Both the position numbers and the translations under genes were made by a program. DNA of 44,904 nt, from NCBI GenBank assembly GCA_030753265.1, contig JASMCQ010000095.1, positions 1 through 44,904 on the forward strand, given 5' to 3'. This document shows, piece after piece, positions 26,870 to 35,782 of this stretch (its first letter is position 1; each line of letters opens with the position of its first letter). The notes below the pieces were generated by a model. That model ran no database searches. It was not told where the DNA came from and saw nothing but the letters and a program-made list of their open reading frames with translations. Source of the stretch: Dehalococcoidia bacterium. GTDB lineage: Bacteria; Chloroflexota; Dehalococcoidia; UBA3495.

Positions 26870-27934
26870 ATGACCAGGATTGCCGTGATCCCCGGCGACG
26901 GTATCGGGAACGAGGTGGTCCCGGAAGCGGTGAAGGTCCTCAAGGCCGTCGACAGACTCTTCCACCTTGGGCTTGAGTTCGAGTTCTTCGATTTCGGCGC
27001 CGAACGGTACCTGAAGACCGGCCAAGCCATCCCCGACGACATCGACCAGATCATCGACGGCCTGCCCGATCGCTTCGACACCGCCCTGTTCGGCGCCGCA
27101 GGCACCGACCCCCGGGTCCCTCCGGATCAAGTGGCCAGCCCGGTCTTGCGGGGGCTGCGCCGGCGCCTCGACCTATACGCCAACCTGCGGCCCTGCCGGC
27201 TCCTGGACGCCAGCCTGACTCCCCTGAAAGGAAAGACGGAACAGGATATCGACTTCGTGGTCTTCCGGGAGAACACCGAAGGCTATGAGTCGGGCAGTGC
27301 CGGCACCCTCAAGGTTGGCACACCCGACGAGGTGGAGATCCGGCCGGAGATCAACACGGCCAAAGGGGTGCGCCGCATCATCGAATACGCCTTCGACTAC
27401 GCCCATCAGCACGGCCACAGCCGCATTGACATGGCCGAGAAGGGGCTGCCGAACGGCCTGTGGGGCCGGACGTTCCAGGAGGTGGGGGAGGGGTACCCGA
27501 AGATCGAGCAGCACCATACCCACGTAGACACCCTGGCCTACGCGATGTTGATCTCGCCGGAACAGCTCCAGGTCATCGTGGCTGAGAACCGGGCGGGGGA
27601 CATTCTTAGCGACATCGCCGGGGCCATCCAGGGTGGCCGGGGCCTGTCCCCCACGGGCTGCTTCAACCCCAACCGTCATTTCTGCTACTTCGAGCCGATT
27701 CACGGCACCGGGCCCGACATCATTGGAAAGAAGGTGGCCAATCCCATGGCCGCCATCCTCGCCGGGAGTATGCTCCTGGAGCACGCCGGGCACGCGGAAG
27801 CGGCCATGATGGTCGAGTCGGCCGTGGCGGAGGCCGTGAAGACCGGCTACACCACGCCCGATCTCGGGGGCAATCTCTCCACCACCCAGGTGGGGAACTT
27901 CATCCGCCGCGAGCTTCGGCGAATGGCCGGCTGA
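26870..27934 (+). CDS. Isocitrate/isopropylmalate-family dehydrogenase
   Basis: A 354-residue beta-decarboxylating dehydrogenase of the IDH/IMDH/tartrate dehydrogenase family. Landmarks are TRIAVIPGDGIGNEVVPEA at the N-terminus, the substrate-loop sequence VVFRENTEGYESGSAG, the metal-binding NRAGDILSDIAGAIQGG and the NAD-binding EPIHGTGPDIIGKKVANPMAA. The substrate loop is neither a clear LeuB type nor a classic Icd type, so tartrate, malate-like or homoisocitrate substrates remain possible. The ATG at 26870 with GAGGTGG upstream starts directly at conserved sequence. It is followed 46 bases later by an acyl-CoA dehydrogenase, probably in one transcript, and is divergent from the UGSC genes. 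Confidence 0.9.
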   Translation: MTRIAVIPGDGIGNEVVPEAVKVLKAVDRLFHLGLEFEFFDFGAERYLKTGQAIPDDIDQIIDGLPDRFDTALFGAAGTDPRVPPDQVASPVLRGLRRRLDLYANLRPCRLLDASLTPLKGKTEQDIDFVVFRENTEGYESGSAGTLKVGTPDEVEIRPEINTAKGVRRIIEYAFDYAHQHGHSRIDMAEKGLPNGLWGRTFQEVGEGYPKIEQHHTHVDTLAYAMLISPEQLQVIVAENRAGDILSDIAGAIQGGRGLSPTGCFNPNRHFCYFEPIHGTGPDIIGKKVANPMAAILAGSMLLEHAGHAEAAMMVESAVAEAVKTGYTTPDLGGNLSTTQVGNFIRRELRRMAG

Positions 27935-27980
27935 AGCCCGGCAACGGTTTCCCGAGCACGTCATCATTGGGAGGCGAAAG

Positions 27981-29192
27981 GTGTTGGATTTCGAGCTGAC
28001 CGAGGAACAAAAGGCATTGCAAAGCCTGGCCCACGACTTCGCTGAGAATGAGATCCGCCCCATTGCCGTGGAACTGGACCGGATGGATGTCCGGGAGAGC
28101 TTTCCCTGGGACATGGTAAAGAAGGGGTCCAAGCTGGGTTTTCGCACCATGGCGTTGCCTCCCGAGTGGGGGGGCGTGGGGGCCAACCTCCTCACCCAGG
28201 TGGTGATGATCGACGAACTGGCCTACGCCGACATGAGCTGCTGCAAGATCTTCAGCCAATGCTGGAAGGCCTCGCGGCATCTCTACCTGGGAGGCACCGA
28301 GGACCAGAAGAAGCGGTACATTCCCCAATTCGTGGAGGACGACACCTTCGTCCTGGCCCAAGCCAACACCGAGCCCAATTCGGGCTCAGATAACGTGGGC
28401 TACTACGATCCTCCGCCGGGCCAGGGCATCATGCTCCGCGCGGAGCGAAAGGGGGACCACTACGTCCTGAACGGCATGAAGCACCTGATCGCCCATGGCC
28501 CGGTGGCCAAGCTGTATATCATCAAGGCCCGGACGGACCCCACGGTGAACCAGTCCCTGGGACTGAGCCACTTCATCGTGCCCCGCGACACGCCGGGGTT
28601 CAGCATCGGCCGCACCCACGACAAGGTTGGCTTCAGGGCCTATCCCCAGGCCGAACTGATCTTCGAGAACGTGAAAATCCCGGCGGAAGACCTGCTCGGC
28701 GGGAAGGCGGGAGGCGCCTCCGCGGAGACCTATATGAGCACCACAAGTAATGTTGAGCTTTCAGCCCATACAATGGCCGTCGCGCGGGCCGCGTTCGACG
28801 CCGCCGTGAAATTCGCCAACGATCGGTTCCAGGGCGGCAAGTTCATTATCCAGCACCAGGCGGTGCAAACTATCCTGGCGGACCTCTACATCACCCTTCA
28901 GGCAGCGAGGACCCTGGTATGGCGGACGGCTTGGACCTCCTCTTACAAGGAACCAGACGGGGTTTTGGCCAGTGCCTGCAAGGCCTTCTGCGCCGACGCG
29001 AGTCTGAAGATCACCCTATCGGCCATGGAACTGTTCGGGGGCGTGGGCGTAATGCGGGACCTGCCCATGGAGAAGTACGTGCGGGATGCGATGGTGATGC
29101 TGCACCACGCCGGCGGGACCCAATCCATTGCCCGGCTGAAGATCGGGAAAGCCATGGAGTCGCGGTTCAAGCAGGGGATTGCCCTATTGTGA
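27981..29192 (+). CDS. Acyl-CoA dehydrogenase family protein
   Basis: A 403-residue acyl-CoA dehydrogenase-type flavoprotein with a GTG start behind GGGAGGCG. It shows LDFELTEEQKALQSLAHDFAENEI, LGFRTMALPPEWGGVGANL, FVLAQANTEPNSGSDN (FAD contact), a mid-domain VGFRAYPQAELIFENVKIPAEDLLGG and the C-terminal ELFGGVGVMRDLPMEKYVRDAMVM. The position of the usual catalytic Glu reads HHAGGTQSIAR, with Gly in place of Glu, so the catalytic base is uncertain. It lies 46 bases after the dehydrogenase gene and converges on an MmgE/PrpD gene across a hairpin repeat. Substrate unknown. Confidence 0.9.
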   Translation: MLDFELTEEQKALQSLAHDFAENEIRPIAVELDRMDVRESFPWDMVKKGSKLGFRTMALPPEWGGVGANLLTQVVMIDELAYADMSCCKIFSQCWKASRHLYLGGTEDQKKRYIPQFVEDDTFVLAQANTEPNSGSDNVGYYDPPPGQGIMLRAERKGDHYVLNGMKHLIAHGPVAKLYIIKARTDPTVNQSLGLSHFIVPRDTPGFSIGRTHDKVGFRAYPQAELIFENVKIPAEDLLGGKAGGASAETYMSTTSNVELSAHTMAVARAAFDAAVKFANDRFQGGKFIIQHQAVQTILADLYITLQAARTLVWRTAWTSSYKEPDGVLASACKAFCADASLKITLSAMELFGGVGVMRDLPMEKYVRDAMVMLHHAGGTQSIARLKIGKAMESRFKQGIALL

Positions 29193-29240
29193 CCGGCGCG
29201 ACAAGCGGCCCATCGGAGAAGCAGCCAGGTTTGAGGTTGA

Positions 29241-29300
29241 GCCCTTCGACAGGCTCAGGGCGAACGGATTTCACCCGTTCGTGGTGAGCCTGTCGAACCA
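29241..29300. repeat. Inverted repeat (CCTTCGACAGGCTCA type) between convergent genes
   Basis: CCCTTCGACAGGCTCAGGG...CGAACGG faces CCGTTCG...TGAGCCTGTCGAACC, giving a long imperfect hairpin in both strands. It sits between convergent stops at 29192 and 29305 and may end transcription from both sides. A related copy is at 42198-42261. Confidence 0.75.
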
Positions 29301-29304
29301 CCCG

Positions 29305-30654
29305 CTACACCGCGAGAAGCTCCAACACATCTCCGAGGTCATCGACCTGCTCCAAGTTCCACAGCCGTTCCAACACCAGCTGAACCTGCCGCTCGCTGAG
29401 CAGCACCCGGGCCATGGACCGGAACTTCGCTTCCATCTCCTCGTCGGTCATGGGGTTCTTGGGGTGCCCCCGGTGGTAGGCCTCCCGCTCTTTGTAGCGC
29501 TCCCCTGATTTGGTGACCACCTCCACCACATTCAGGCTTCCGTCCGGCCGAGAGCGGCGTCCCTCCTCCGTCACCTCCACCGTGACCTTCTGCATCAACT
29601 CCAGGTTCTTGGGGTCTCGGAAGTACTCGGGGAGGTAGTGGTGGACCTGAACCGGACCGTAACGTAGGGCCGCCACCACGCTGTACGGCATGCTGTGGTC
29701 GGCCGCCTCTCGCGTCTGAGGGTCCCACTTTTCCGGGTCTCCGGACATGATCGGGCCGGAAGTCTCGACGTGGATCTCCTGGATGTCATCGAGACTCGCC
29801 AGCTTCGGACGTATTCTGATGGCCGCCTCCACCGCCGTCTGGGCCACGGAGCCCAGTGGAAAGTGCTTGAGTGTGGCCCCCAGGATTGCGAAGGGCCGGC
29901 CGTCGCCGCCGAACGGGTCCAGACCGAAGGGACCGGTGGCTGCGTTGAAGAGCCCGCCGGGGCCTTCGAATATGGGGTCCGGCCCGGTCATCCCCTTGGC
30001 GGCGAGGAGGGCGGCGAAGACCCCGTTGCGGGCGGCGTTGGCCATGGCCACTCCCTTCCAATGGGAGACCGCGCCGATGCGGGCCTGGAAGAGGCCCATA
30101 TTGGGCACCACGCTCAGGTTGACGGTATGGGCAATCTCATCCTTGCTCAGGCCAAAGCCCTTGGCCGCCGCCACCCCACAGGCGATCACACCGAATACCG
30201 AAGCGTCCCAACCCCCGGCCCGAATGTCGATCTGCTCGGTAAAAGCGCAGTTGACCTCGTAGGCGAGGACCGTAGCGGTGATCGCGTCCCGGCCGCTTCC
30301 GTGGACCACCTCGACAGGAGACAGAACGGCGGCGATATCGTCGCTGTGGTGGCCGGCGCCGCGCTTGGAGAGGACGATGTCGTTGAAGTCCAGGTAGCGG
30401 ATCATCACCCCGTTGGCGAAGGTAGCCAGGTCGGGGGTGGTCTTCTGCCCGCTGCCGATGACGGTGGCCGGACGAGCGCAGGTGACCTCCGCCATCGACC
30501 GGGCGATCTTGCTGGGCTCGCTGGTGTAGCCCCCCAGGGCACACCCGAGGGTGTCCAGCATAACCCGCTTCGTCTTCTCGACGACATGCGGGGGTAGATC
30601 GGAGAACTTCAGGGATGCTGCGTAGGAACTCAGGTATTCGGTGATCTTGTCCAT
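29305..30654 (-). CDS. MmgE/PrpD family protein
   Basis: A 449-residue MmgE/PrpD protein. Family stretches: DKITEYLSSYAASLKFSDLP, RVMLDTLGCALGGY, FANGVMIRYLDFND near residue 90, NAARNGVFAALLAAKGMTGP and the C-terminal EIHVETSGPIMSG. GGAGGATAAA precedes the ATG. The RYLDFND-type block and the HHSDD site are close to 2-methylcitrate dehydratase (PrpD) and related dehydratases. It lies downstream of a second family member (30792-32141), separated by a perfect 38-bp palindrome. The two are only moderately similar, so they look like distinct enzymes rather than a recent duplication. Substrate not assignable. Confidence 0.9.
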   Translation of the reverse strand: MDKITEYLSSYAASLKFSDLPPHVVEKTKRVMLDTLGCALGGYTSEPSKIARSMAEVTCARPATVIGSGQKTTPDLATFANGVMIRYLDFNDIVLSKRGAGHHSDDIAAVLSPVEVVHGSGRDAITATVLAYEVNCAFTEQIDIRAGGWDASVFGVIACGVAAAKGFGLSKDEIAHTVNLSVVPNMGLFQARIGAVSHWKGVAMANAARNGVFAALLAAKGMTGPDPIFEGPGGLFNAATGPFGLDPFGGDGRPFAILGATLKHFPLGSVAQTAVEAAIRIRPKLASLDDIQEIHVETSGPIMSGDPEKWDPQTREAADHSMPYSVVAALRYGPVQVHHYLPEYFRDPKNLELMQKVTVEVTEEGRRSRPDGSLNVVEVVTKSGERYKEREAYHRGHPKNPMTDEEMEAKFRSMARVLLSERQVQLVLERLWNLEQVDDLGDVLELLAV

Positions 30655-30690
30655 TTTATCCTCCGGTGTCAGATGCTGGGACGGTCTTTA

Positions 30691-30728
30691 TCTGGGGGAA
30701 CTTCTTTTCCAAAAGAAGTTCCCCCAGA
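30691..30728 (-). terminator. Perfect 38-bp palindrome between two MmgE/PrpD genes
   Basis: TCTGGGGGAACTTCTTTT, a two-base CC spacer, then its exact reverse complement: an 18-bp stem without mismatch. It starts 64 bases after the minus-strand stop at 30792. The A/T-rich top next to the loop is unlike a classic terminator with a trailing T-run, so it may instead be a dispersed palindromic repeat that works as an RNA processing or stop signal. Confidence 0.6.
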
Positions 30729-30791
30729 CCCCTTCAAGAAACCTCTCCTGGGGTTGCTCTGGCGAGGGTCACCAATGCATTGACCGGGCAG

Positions 30792-32141
30792 TCAGTAGCC
30801 AATTTGGAGATCGTTGATTAGCGGGGCAACGTCGGCGACCGTCTCGACCTCTTTCAGTTTCCGCTCCAGGGCGGAGACCTGGTCGCCGCCGAGCCGCATT
30901 CCCACCAGGCCTCGGAACTTCTGTTGTATCTCTTCAGCGGTCATCAGGGGGTAGCGGAGGTCTTGCCGCAGCGTCTCCCCGGCTTGGGTCCGCACCGTGA
31001 TACCCATCTCCAACCGGTCTCCGAAGGTGGCCGGTTGCGGGCGGGGGATGATAAGGATGCGGGCCCTCTCCCGGAAGGCCTTGAACCGAGGGTCCTGGCG
31101 ATAGATGGGGTCGTGTATGTGCTTGAAAGCTACCTCTCCGTACACCGCGGCCAGAGAGAGGACCGTCTCCATGTGCACGGATGGGTGTTGGTTGGTCATG
31201 ACGATATGGAAGGCGTGACGGGATACCGATACCTGGATTTCCATGATGTCATCGGCGCCCAGGTTGTGGGCCTTCATCAACTCCAGGAGGGCGTACACCG
31301 GAGTCTGGTCGGGGCCGCCCACCGGGTGACGCTTGTAGGCGATCTGCCGCATCAGGTACTCCTCTCCCAGCCCCTGGGCCACATCGTTGCCGGCCCACGG
31401 CAGCCCCAGGAAAGCGTCGAAGAACCCGTTTTCCACGGTCAGGACTTCTGGCGGGCCGTGGAAGCCCTGCTGGGCCAACAGCGCGGAGAGGACACCCGCT
31501 TGCGCGGCCCGGCCGTGGTTCAGCGACTTGATCTGGTGCAACTCCTCAAGATGATGGCAGGAAATACCGCAGGCTCCGGAGGCGGCCAACCCCAAGGCGT
31601 GCTCCATGCCGTCGGCGTCCAGCCCGAGCAACAGCCCTGCGACAACCGCGGCGCCGAGAGTGCCGCCCACACTGGCGACAAACTGCTCTCTCGTTCCGTA
31701 GTGCGCCAGGACGCTCTGACAACGGGCGGCCACCTCAGACCCCAGGGCCAGGGCCCGGACAAACTCCTCACCCGATGCCCCCACGTACTGCCCGACGCTG
31801 AGGGCCGTCGGCACCGTGGTGGCGGCGTAGTGCCCGGTGCCCCGTTGGCCCGTGGGGTCCACCTCGTCGCCGTGTCCGATGGCGCCGTTGGCCAGGGCGG
31901 CGTTCAACACCGAGGTCCGCACCGGGTGACCCACGATCGTGCATTCCTCGGGGCCGCCCAGTTTGACCACCAGGTCCACCACGGGTTGGCACGATGGCAG
32001 GGTGGCGCTGGCGATCATGCAGCCCACCTGATCGTACAGGAGGGTCAACGTCTCTTCCCGCACCTCGGCGGGCAGGTCCTGGTGCCGGGTGGAACACACC
32101 CAGCGACATAGCTTCGAGGTGGGACCGCTGCCGCTTGTGAT
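30792..32141 (-). CDS. MmgE/PrpD family protein, possible non-standard ATC start
   Basis: A 435- to 449-residue MmgE/PrpD protein: CRWVCSTRHQDLPAEVREE, LLYDQVGCMIASATLP, ALANGAIGHGDEVDPT, LGLAASGACG, HGRAAQAGVLSALLAQQGFHGP and the C-terminal DIMEIQVSVSRHAFHI. The first ordinary start is the GTG at 32099, but it cuts into the conserved N-terminal helix and lacks a ribosome site. In the same frame a GGAGG (32154-32150) lies eight bases before an ATC at 32141, which would give I/M-T-S-G-S-G-P-T-S-K-L-C-R-W-V. An ATC start, or a mutated ATG, would explain this. GTG at 32099 is the conservative alternative. It precedes another family member on the same strand. Confidence 0.85.
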   Translation of the reverse strand: MTSGSGPTSKLCRWVCSTRHQDLPAEVREETLTLLYDQVGCMIASATLPSCQPVVDLVVKLGGPEECTIVGHPVRTSVLNAALANGAIGHGDEVDPTGQRGTGHYAATTVPTALSVGQYVGASGEEFVRALALGSEVAARCQSVLAHYGTREQFVASVGGTLGAAVVAGLLLGLDADGMEHALGLAASGACGISCHHLEELHQIKSLNHGRAAQAGVLSALLAQQGFHGPPEVLTVENGFFDAFLGLPWAGNDVAQGLGEEYLMRQIAYKRHPVGGPDQTPVYALLELMKAHNLGADDIMEIQVSVSRHAFHIVMTNQHPSVHMETVLSLAAVYGEVAFKHIHDPIYRQDPRFKAFRERARILIIPRPQPATFGDRLEMGITVRTQAGETLRQDLRYPLMTAEEIQQKFRGLVGMRLGGDQVSALERKLKEVETVADVAPLINDLQIGY

Positions 32142-32459
32142 AGTCGTAACCTCCAGTGTCAGTTGGGGACCCAGTCTTCAATTGCCAGGCATCTTGGGCG
32201 CCCCGGCCGCGAACCCGTTGCGCGGTTGGGATGCCGGAGATTTCCCTATGAAGGATACCAACCGGTTTCGCCCGTGGGAACCCCGCGGATTAAGTCTCCC
32301 GTCAATGATCGCGTCCACGCCCGGCGCGTCTCTGGCGCCCCGCTGCGTCCCTTCAGCTTGGCGCCGTAGATAATGTACACCCTAGCGGCCGGCCGCTGTC
32401 TCGGCGTCCACCTGGCATCACTTTTAGAACGGCAGGGAACCGGACCGGCTCCGATCCGG
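32142..32459. other. Intergenic region, no gene seen
   Basis: The 318 bases between the MmgE/PrpD gene and the broken LLM oxidoreductase hold no open frame with a ribosome site and recognisable sequence. Apart from the GGAGG used to argue the ATC start, I see no repeat or convincing promoter. Confidence 0.5.
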
Positions 32460-33063
32460 TCAGGACTGGCGAAGCTTCTGAATCACCTCTTCTCCAAAGC
32501 CTTGGAGGAACTCCAGCCGCGCCGGGAAGCTGCCGGGCAGGTTGTAGAAAGAGCAAGTCGCGTGGGTCAACCCTGCCTCATCCTGCACTTTGGCAAACTG
32601 CTCGGCCATGTCCTGGTAGGCGCCGCAAAAAGCGAAGCCCGTGGCGTCATCTTCCACTTTGGCCAGGTGCAGATCGACCGTCGTCGACTCTTGCAGCCCG
32701 CCAATTATGTACCGGTGGCCGGGACCGAATTGAAAGTACGGCTCGTTGCGTCCCGCCTGAACCGAGGCTTCCCTCGGGTCCGGACCCAATATAAAGTCGC
32801 GCCTGGCGTTCACGTAGGTGGGCTGCTCGTGATGGACCGCCGCGTACGCCTCCCTGAAGGTCTTGGCCAGCGCCGCCACCTCGGTGTGGCCCACCGCGGG
32901 GCGATGCAGATGCCGTCGGCAATGCGGCCGGCGCGCTCGGCCGACCGGTGGGCTTGGCTGGGGACAATGATCGGAGGATTTTGATCCATTCATCGAAGGG
33001 GCGGGAAGGGTCCACGTCTCCGGGATTTCCCATCAAACGACGTGGCACGAATCCGAACTGCAT
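32460..33063 (-). pseudogene. LLM-class flavin-dependent oxidoreductase remnant
   Basis: Pieces of one LLM-class (luciferase-like) oxidoreductase appear in three frames. With GGAGG upstream, an ATG at 33063 starts MQFGFVPRRLMGN...RPFDEWIK, a typical N-terminus. In another frame follows NPPIIVPSQAHRSAERAG then RIADGICIAP, which corresponds to a position about 190 residues into normal members. In a third frame comes VGHTEVAALAKTFREAYAA to the C-terminus ending LQGFGEEVIQKLRQS. So about 150 internal residues are deleted, and a further single-base change near 32900 (a GCCCCGCGG run) shifts the frame. The product would be non-functional. An intact relative of the same class is at 34778-35782. Confidence 0.8.
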
Positions 33064-33431
33064 GTCCGACCTCCGCTTGCGGTTGCATAGGCCCGGTCCT
33101 CGACCGGGCGAGAGGCTCCGGAGCGGGCCTATTAATTCTGAAACCCGCCCGAAACCGGCTGGCCCGAGCCGCTTCCCGAGTATTGTACACGGGCCACGAA
33201 CCAAACTGTCACGCTAGGCGAAGCGAGGCATCTCAGACGTGGTGCGCCGCTACCTTTCGCCGGCGCTCCGGGTGACAATTAGAAGGCCCTGCGTCACTCC
33301 CTAACGCCACTTGACAGGGCTGACCACGCCCCCTACGCTACTTCTGCCGGGCCCGGCGCCCGTCCCGACCGGCTCCCTTCGCCTAGAAAAGCTGGGAAGC
33401 TCGCCCCATCTGCTTCAGGAGACAAACTACG
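33064..33431. other. Divergent intergenic region with a promoter and a hairpin
   Basis: The 368 bases hold a small hairpin (GCCCGGT/ACCGGGC, 33091-33109) and a plus-strand promoter candidate at 33311-33339. No gene is visible. Confidence 0.5.
33311..33339 (+). promoter_or_regulatory. Promoter candidate for the fourth partner-domain gene
   Basis: TTGACA followed after 17 bases by TACGCT. The -35 box is perfect; the -10 box is weak (three of six). It lies about 90 bases upstream of the ATG at 33432. Confidence 0.4.
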
Positions 33432-34529
33432 ATGGCTGGCCGTTACTCTTCGCCCGCCGCGGACATCGCCGACTACTGGGAGTTCTTCGAGCTGGCCCTG
33501 AGCCAGGGCTGGACCGACGGCCTGCCCCTCTGCCCGCCCACGGAGGACCGGGTCGGCGCCGTCATCGACTACCTGGGCCGCGACCCCCAGGAATCCCTCG
33601 GCGTCATCGAGCCCCAAAAGGGGGTGGCCACCATCGAGCAGGTGGCCATCAACTGCGTCATGGCCGGATGCACCCCCCAAATGGTGCCGGTGGTCATCGC
33701 GGCCATCGAGGCAATGCTGGAGCCGGAGTTCAACCTCCACGGCGTCCAGTCGACCACCAACCCCTGCTCCCCCCTGGTTATCGTCAACGGCCCCATCGCC
33801 CGGGACCTGGGCTTCAACGTCCGGGAGGGGGCCTTCGGGGGCGGGTCCCGCGCCAACGCCGCCATCGGCCGGGCGGTCCGGCTGGTGCTTTGGAACATCG
33901 GCGGCGGTATCCCCGGCGTCACCGACATGTCCACCCTGGGCAGCCCCGCCAAGTTCTCCTTCTGCGTGGCGGAGAACGAAGAATCCAGCCCCTGGACCCT
34001 GCTGCACGAAGAGCGGGCCGGCATGGACCGGGACCAGAACGCGGTGACGGTCTTCGCCTGCCAGTCACCAAACCCCCTGTTCGCGCCGGGCAAGGCGGAG
34101 CGCATTCTGAAGGTGCTTGCTTGCTCCCTGCCCACGGTGGCCATCAACATGTTCCACTCGGCGGGGCAGTGTCTCATTTCCTTCAGCGGTAAGGTGGCCC
34201 AAGAGCTGGACCGGGGCGGCTACTCCAAGGAAGCCCTGAAGGAGTGGCTCTGGAAGAACGCCGGGTACAACGTGGGGTGGCTGAAGCAGAGCGGCATCCT
34301 GGTCGGGCAGGTCGGAGACCAGCACTATTGGGGTCACGCGGTTGACGACCCGCCGAACCCATTTAACCTCCCCGACGACGCCATACTCCCGATGGTGGAG
34401 ACGCCGGATGACATCCATGTCGCCGTGGTGGGCGGCGAGTCCCAGTGGTGGGTCGGCTTCTCCGCCGGTTGGGGCGCCTACGGGGGGTATGCCGTCACCA
34501 AGGCAATCACGTTACCAGGGAGCAATTGA
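33432..34529 (+). CDS. Fourth homologue of the UGSC-partner domain, without UGSC
   Basis: A 365-residue protein of the same family as 21450-22559 and the C-terminal domains of the long UGSC proteins. Shared landmarks: QGWTDGLPLCPPTEDRV (near 28), TIEQVAINCVMAGCTPQMVPVVIAA, VIVNGPIARDLGFNV, GSRANAAIGRAVRLVLWN, TLGSPAKFSFCVAENEESSPW. AGGAGAC precedes the ATG. It has no UGSC gene within 7 kb. The invariant MAGC Cys and the AENE block suggest a common catalytic or binding core. The function is not known; being encoded alone shows that the domain can act apart from the selenocysteine domain, or with one encoded elsewhere. Confidence 0.82.
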   Translation: MAGRYSSPAADIADYWEFFELALSQGWTDGLPLCPPTEDRVGAVIDYLGRDPQESLGVIEPQKGVATIEQVAINCVMAGCTPQMVPVVIAAIEAMLEPEFNLHGVQSTTNPCSPLVIVNGPIARDLGFNVREGAFGGGSRANAAIGRAVRLVLWNIGGGIPGVTDMSTLGSPAKFSFCVAENEESSPWTLLHEERAGMDRDQNAVTVFACQSPNPLFAPGKAERILKVLACSLPTVAINMFHSAGQCLISFSGKVAQELDRGGYSKEALKEWLWKNAGYNVGWLKQSGILVGQVGDQHYWGHAVDDPPNPFNLPDDAILPMVETPDDIHVAVVGGESQWWVGFSAGWGAYGGYAVTKAITLPGSN

Positions 34530-34578
34530 TCGTCGCATCGACAGCTAGACTCAATCCAGAGCGTCGATAGCGGACGAA

Positions 34579-34611
34579 ATCCCCCTTTACTAAAGGGGGA
34601 TTAGGGGGATT
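34579..34611. repeat. Dispersed CCCCCTTT palindrome, copy 2
   Basis: ATCCCCCTTTACTAAAGGGGG, with a trailing half-copy ATTAGGGGGAT, matches the element at 24671-24710. Downstream, at about 34714-34749, a short unit GAAAGAACAGGGCCGGC is present twice in tandem. Confidence 0.75.
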
Positions 34612-34777
34612 TAGTCGTCGCTCTCCACGACCAGGCCTTGCCTCGACATGCCTGATGCAGGCCCCGGAGGAAGAGATATCGGGGCCAGGACAACTCTCAC
34701 CCTAGCCCTCTTTCGAAAGAACAGGGCCGGCGAAAGAACAGGGCCGGCGTGCGGGGCCTATTTGCAGGAGGAATGAC

Positions 34778-35782
34778 ATGCCTCAAAACATGCGGGCGAA
34801 ATTCGGCGTCAGCCTATCGACCCGGGCTGTGCTCTTCGACTGGGGCACCATGGACGACGTTATCGACGCCGCGCGGACCGCGGAGGATTCGGGTCTTTTC
34901 GATGGCATCTGGGTTGGAGACAACCTGCTCTCGAAACCCAGGGTCGAGGCCATCGTAACCCTATCCGCCATCGCTGCCCGGACCGAGCGGGTCAAGCTGG
35001 GCACAATCTGCCTGGCCAGCTTTCCGCTGCGCCACCCGATCCTGTTCGCGCTGCAATGGGCCAGCCTGGACGTTCTATCCCACGGCCGCACTATCCTGTC
35101 CGTCTGCAGCGGCGCCCCGGCAAGCTTCGGCCCCCAGTTCGCCAACGAACTCGATGCGATGGGGGTGGTCTCGGCCGAGCGGGTCGGTCGCCTGGTCGAA
35201 GGGGTCAAGATCCTGCGCCGCCTCTGGGGCGAGGACCGGGTCAGCTACGACGGGCGGTACTACCAGTTCAAAGACGTGGAAATGCTTCCCAAGCCCGTTC
35301 AGCAGCCGATGCCGATCCTGATTGCCGCCAACCCCAAACCTGGGATTGTCGCCGAGCCCATCGTGGACCGCATTCTGCGCCGCGTCGCAACCCACGCCGA
35401 CGGCTGGCAGACCGATGCCACGCCGGTGGAGACCTTCCGCGACCGTTTCGCCAAGATCCAAGACTACGCGGAAAAGCGGGGACGCGACCCGTCCAAGTTC
35501 GAGTCCTGCCTCCACCTCATGGTCAACATCAATGAGGACCGGGAGCAGGCGTTCAAAGAGGCGACAACCTTTCTATCGTCCTACTACGGGGCCGGCGCGG
35601 TCTCCCAGGAGCGGGCCGAACTGTGGCTGGCCTATGGCCCACCCGAGGCGGTAATAGAGAAGATTCAGGCGTACATCGACGCCGGCTGCACCACGCCGGT
35701 GCTCCGCTTCGTGTCTCCCGACCTGAAGGGCCAGCTACAGCGTTGCATCGAAGAGGTACTGCCGGCGTTCCGCACCGGCTAA
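34778..35782 (+). CDS. LLM-class flavin-dependent oxidoreductase
   Basis: A 334-residue TIM-barrel oxidoreductase of the luciferase-like class, which uses FMN or F420. It shows AKFGVSLSTRAVLFDWGT, GLFDGIWVGDNLL, ERVKLGTICLASFPLRHPILFALQWASLDVLSHGRTILSV and the substrate-side GVVSAERVGRLVEGVKILRRLWGEDRVSYDGRYYQFKDVEMLPKP, with QPMPILIAANPKPG. AGGAGG precedes the ATG. FMN versus F420 cannot be decided from motifs alone. Its nearest neighbours are the fourth partner-domain gene and an ABC exporter pair, which give no clear substrate. Confidence 0.9.
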   Translation: MPQNMRAKFGVSLSTRAVLFDWGTMDDVIDAARTAEDSGLFDGIWVGDNLLSKPRVEAIVTLSAIAARTERVKLGTICLASFPLRHPILFALQWASLDVLSHGRTILSVCSGAPASFGPQFANELDAMGVVSAERVGRLVEGVKILRRLWGEDRVSYDGRYYQFKDVEMLPKPVQQPMPILIAANPKPGIVAEPIVDRILRRVATHADGWQTDATPVETFRDRFAKIQDYAEKRGRDPSKFESCLHLMVNINEDREQAFKEATTFLSSYYGAGAVSQERAELWLAYGPPEAVIEKIQAYIDAGCTTPVLRFVSPDLKGQLQRCIEEVLPAFRTG

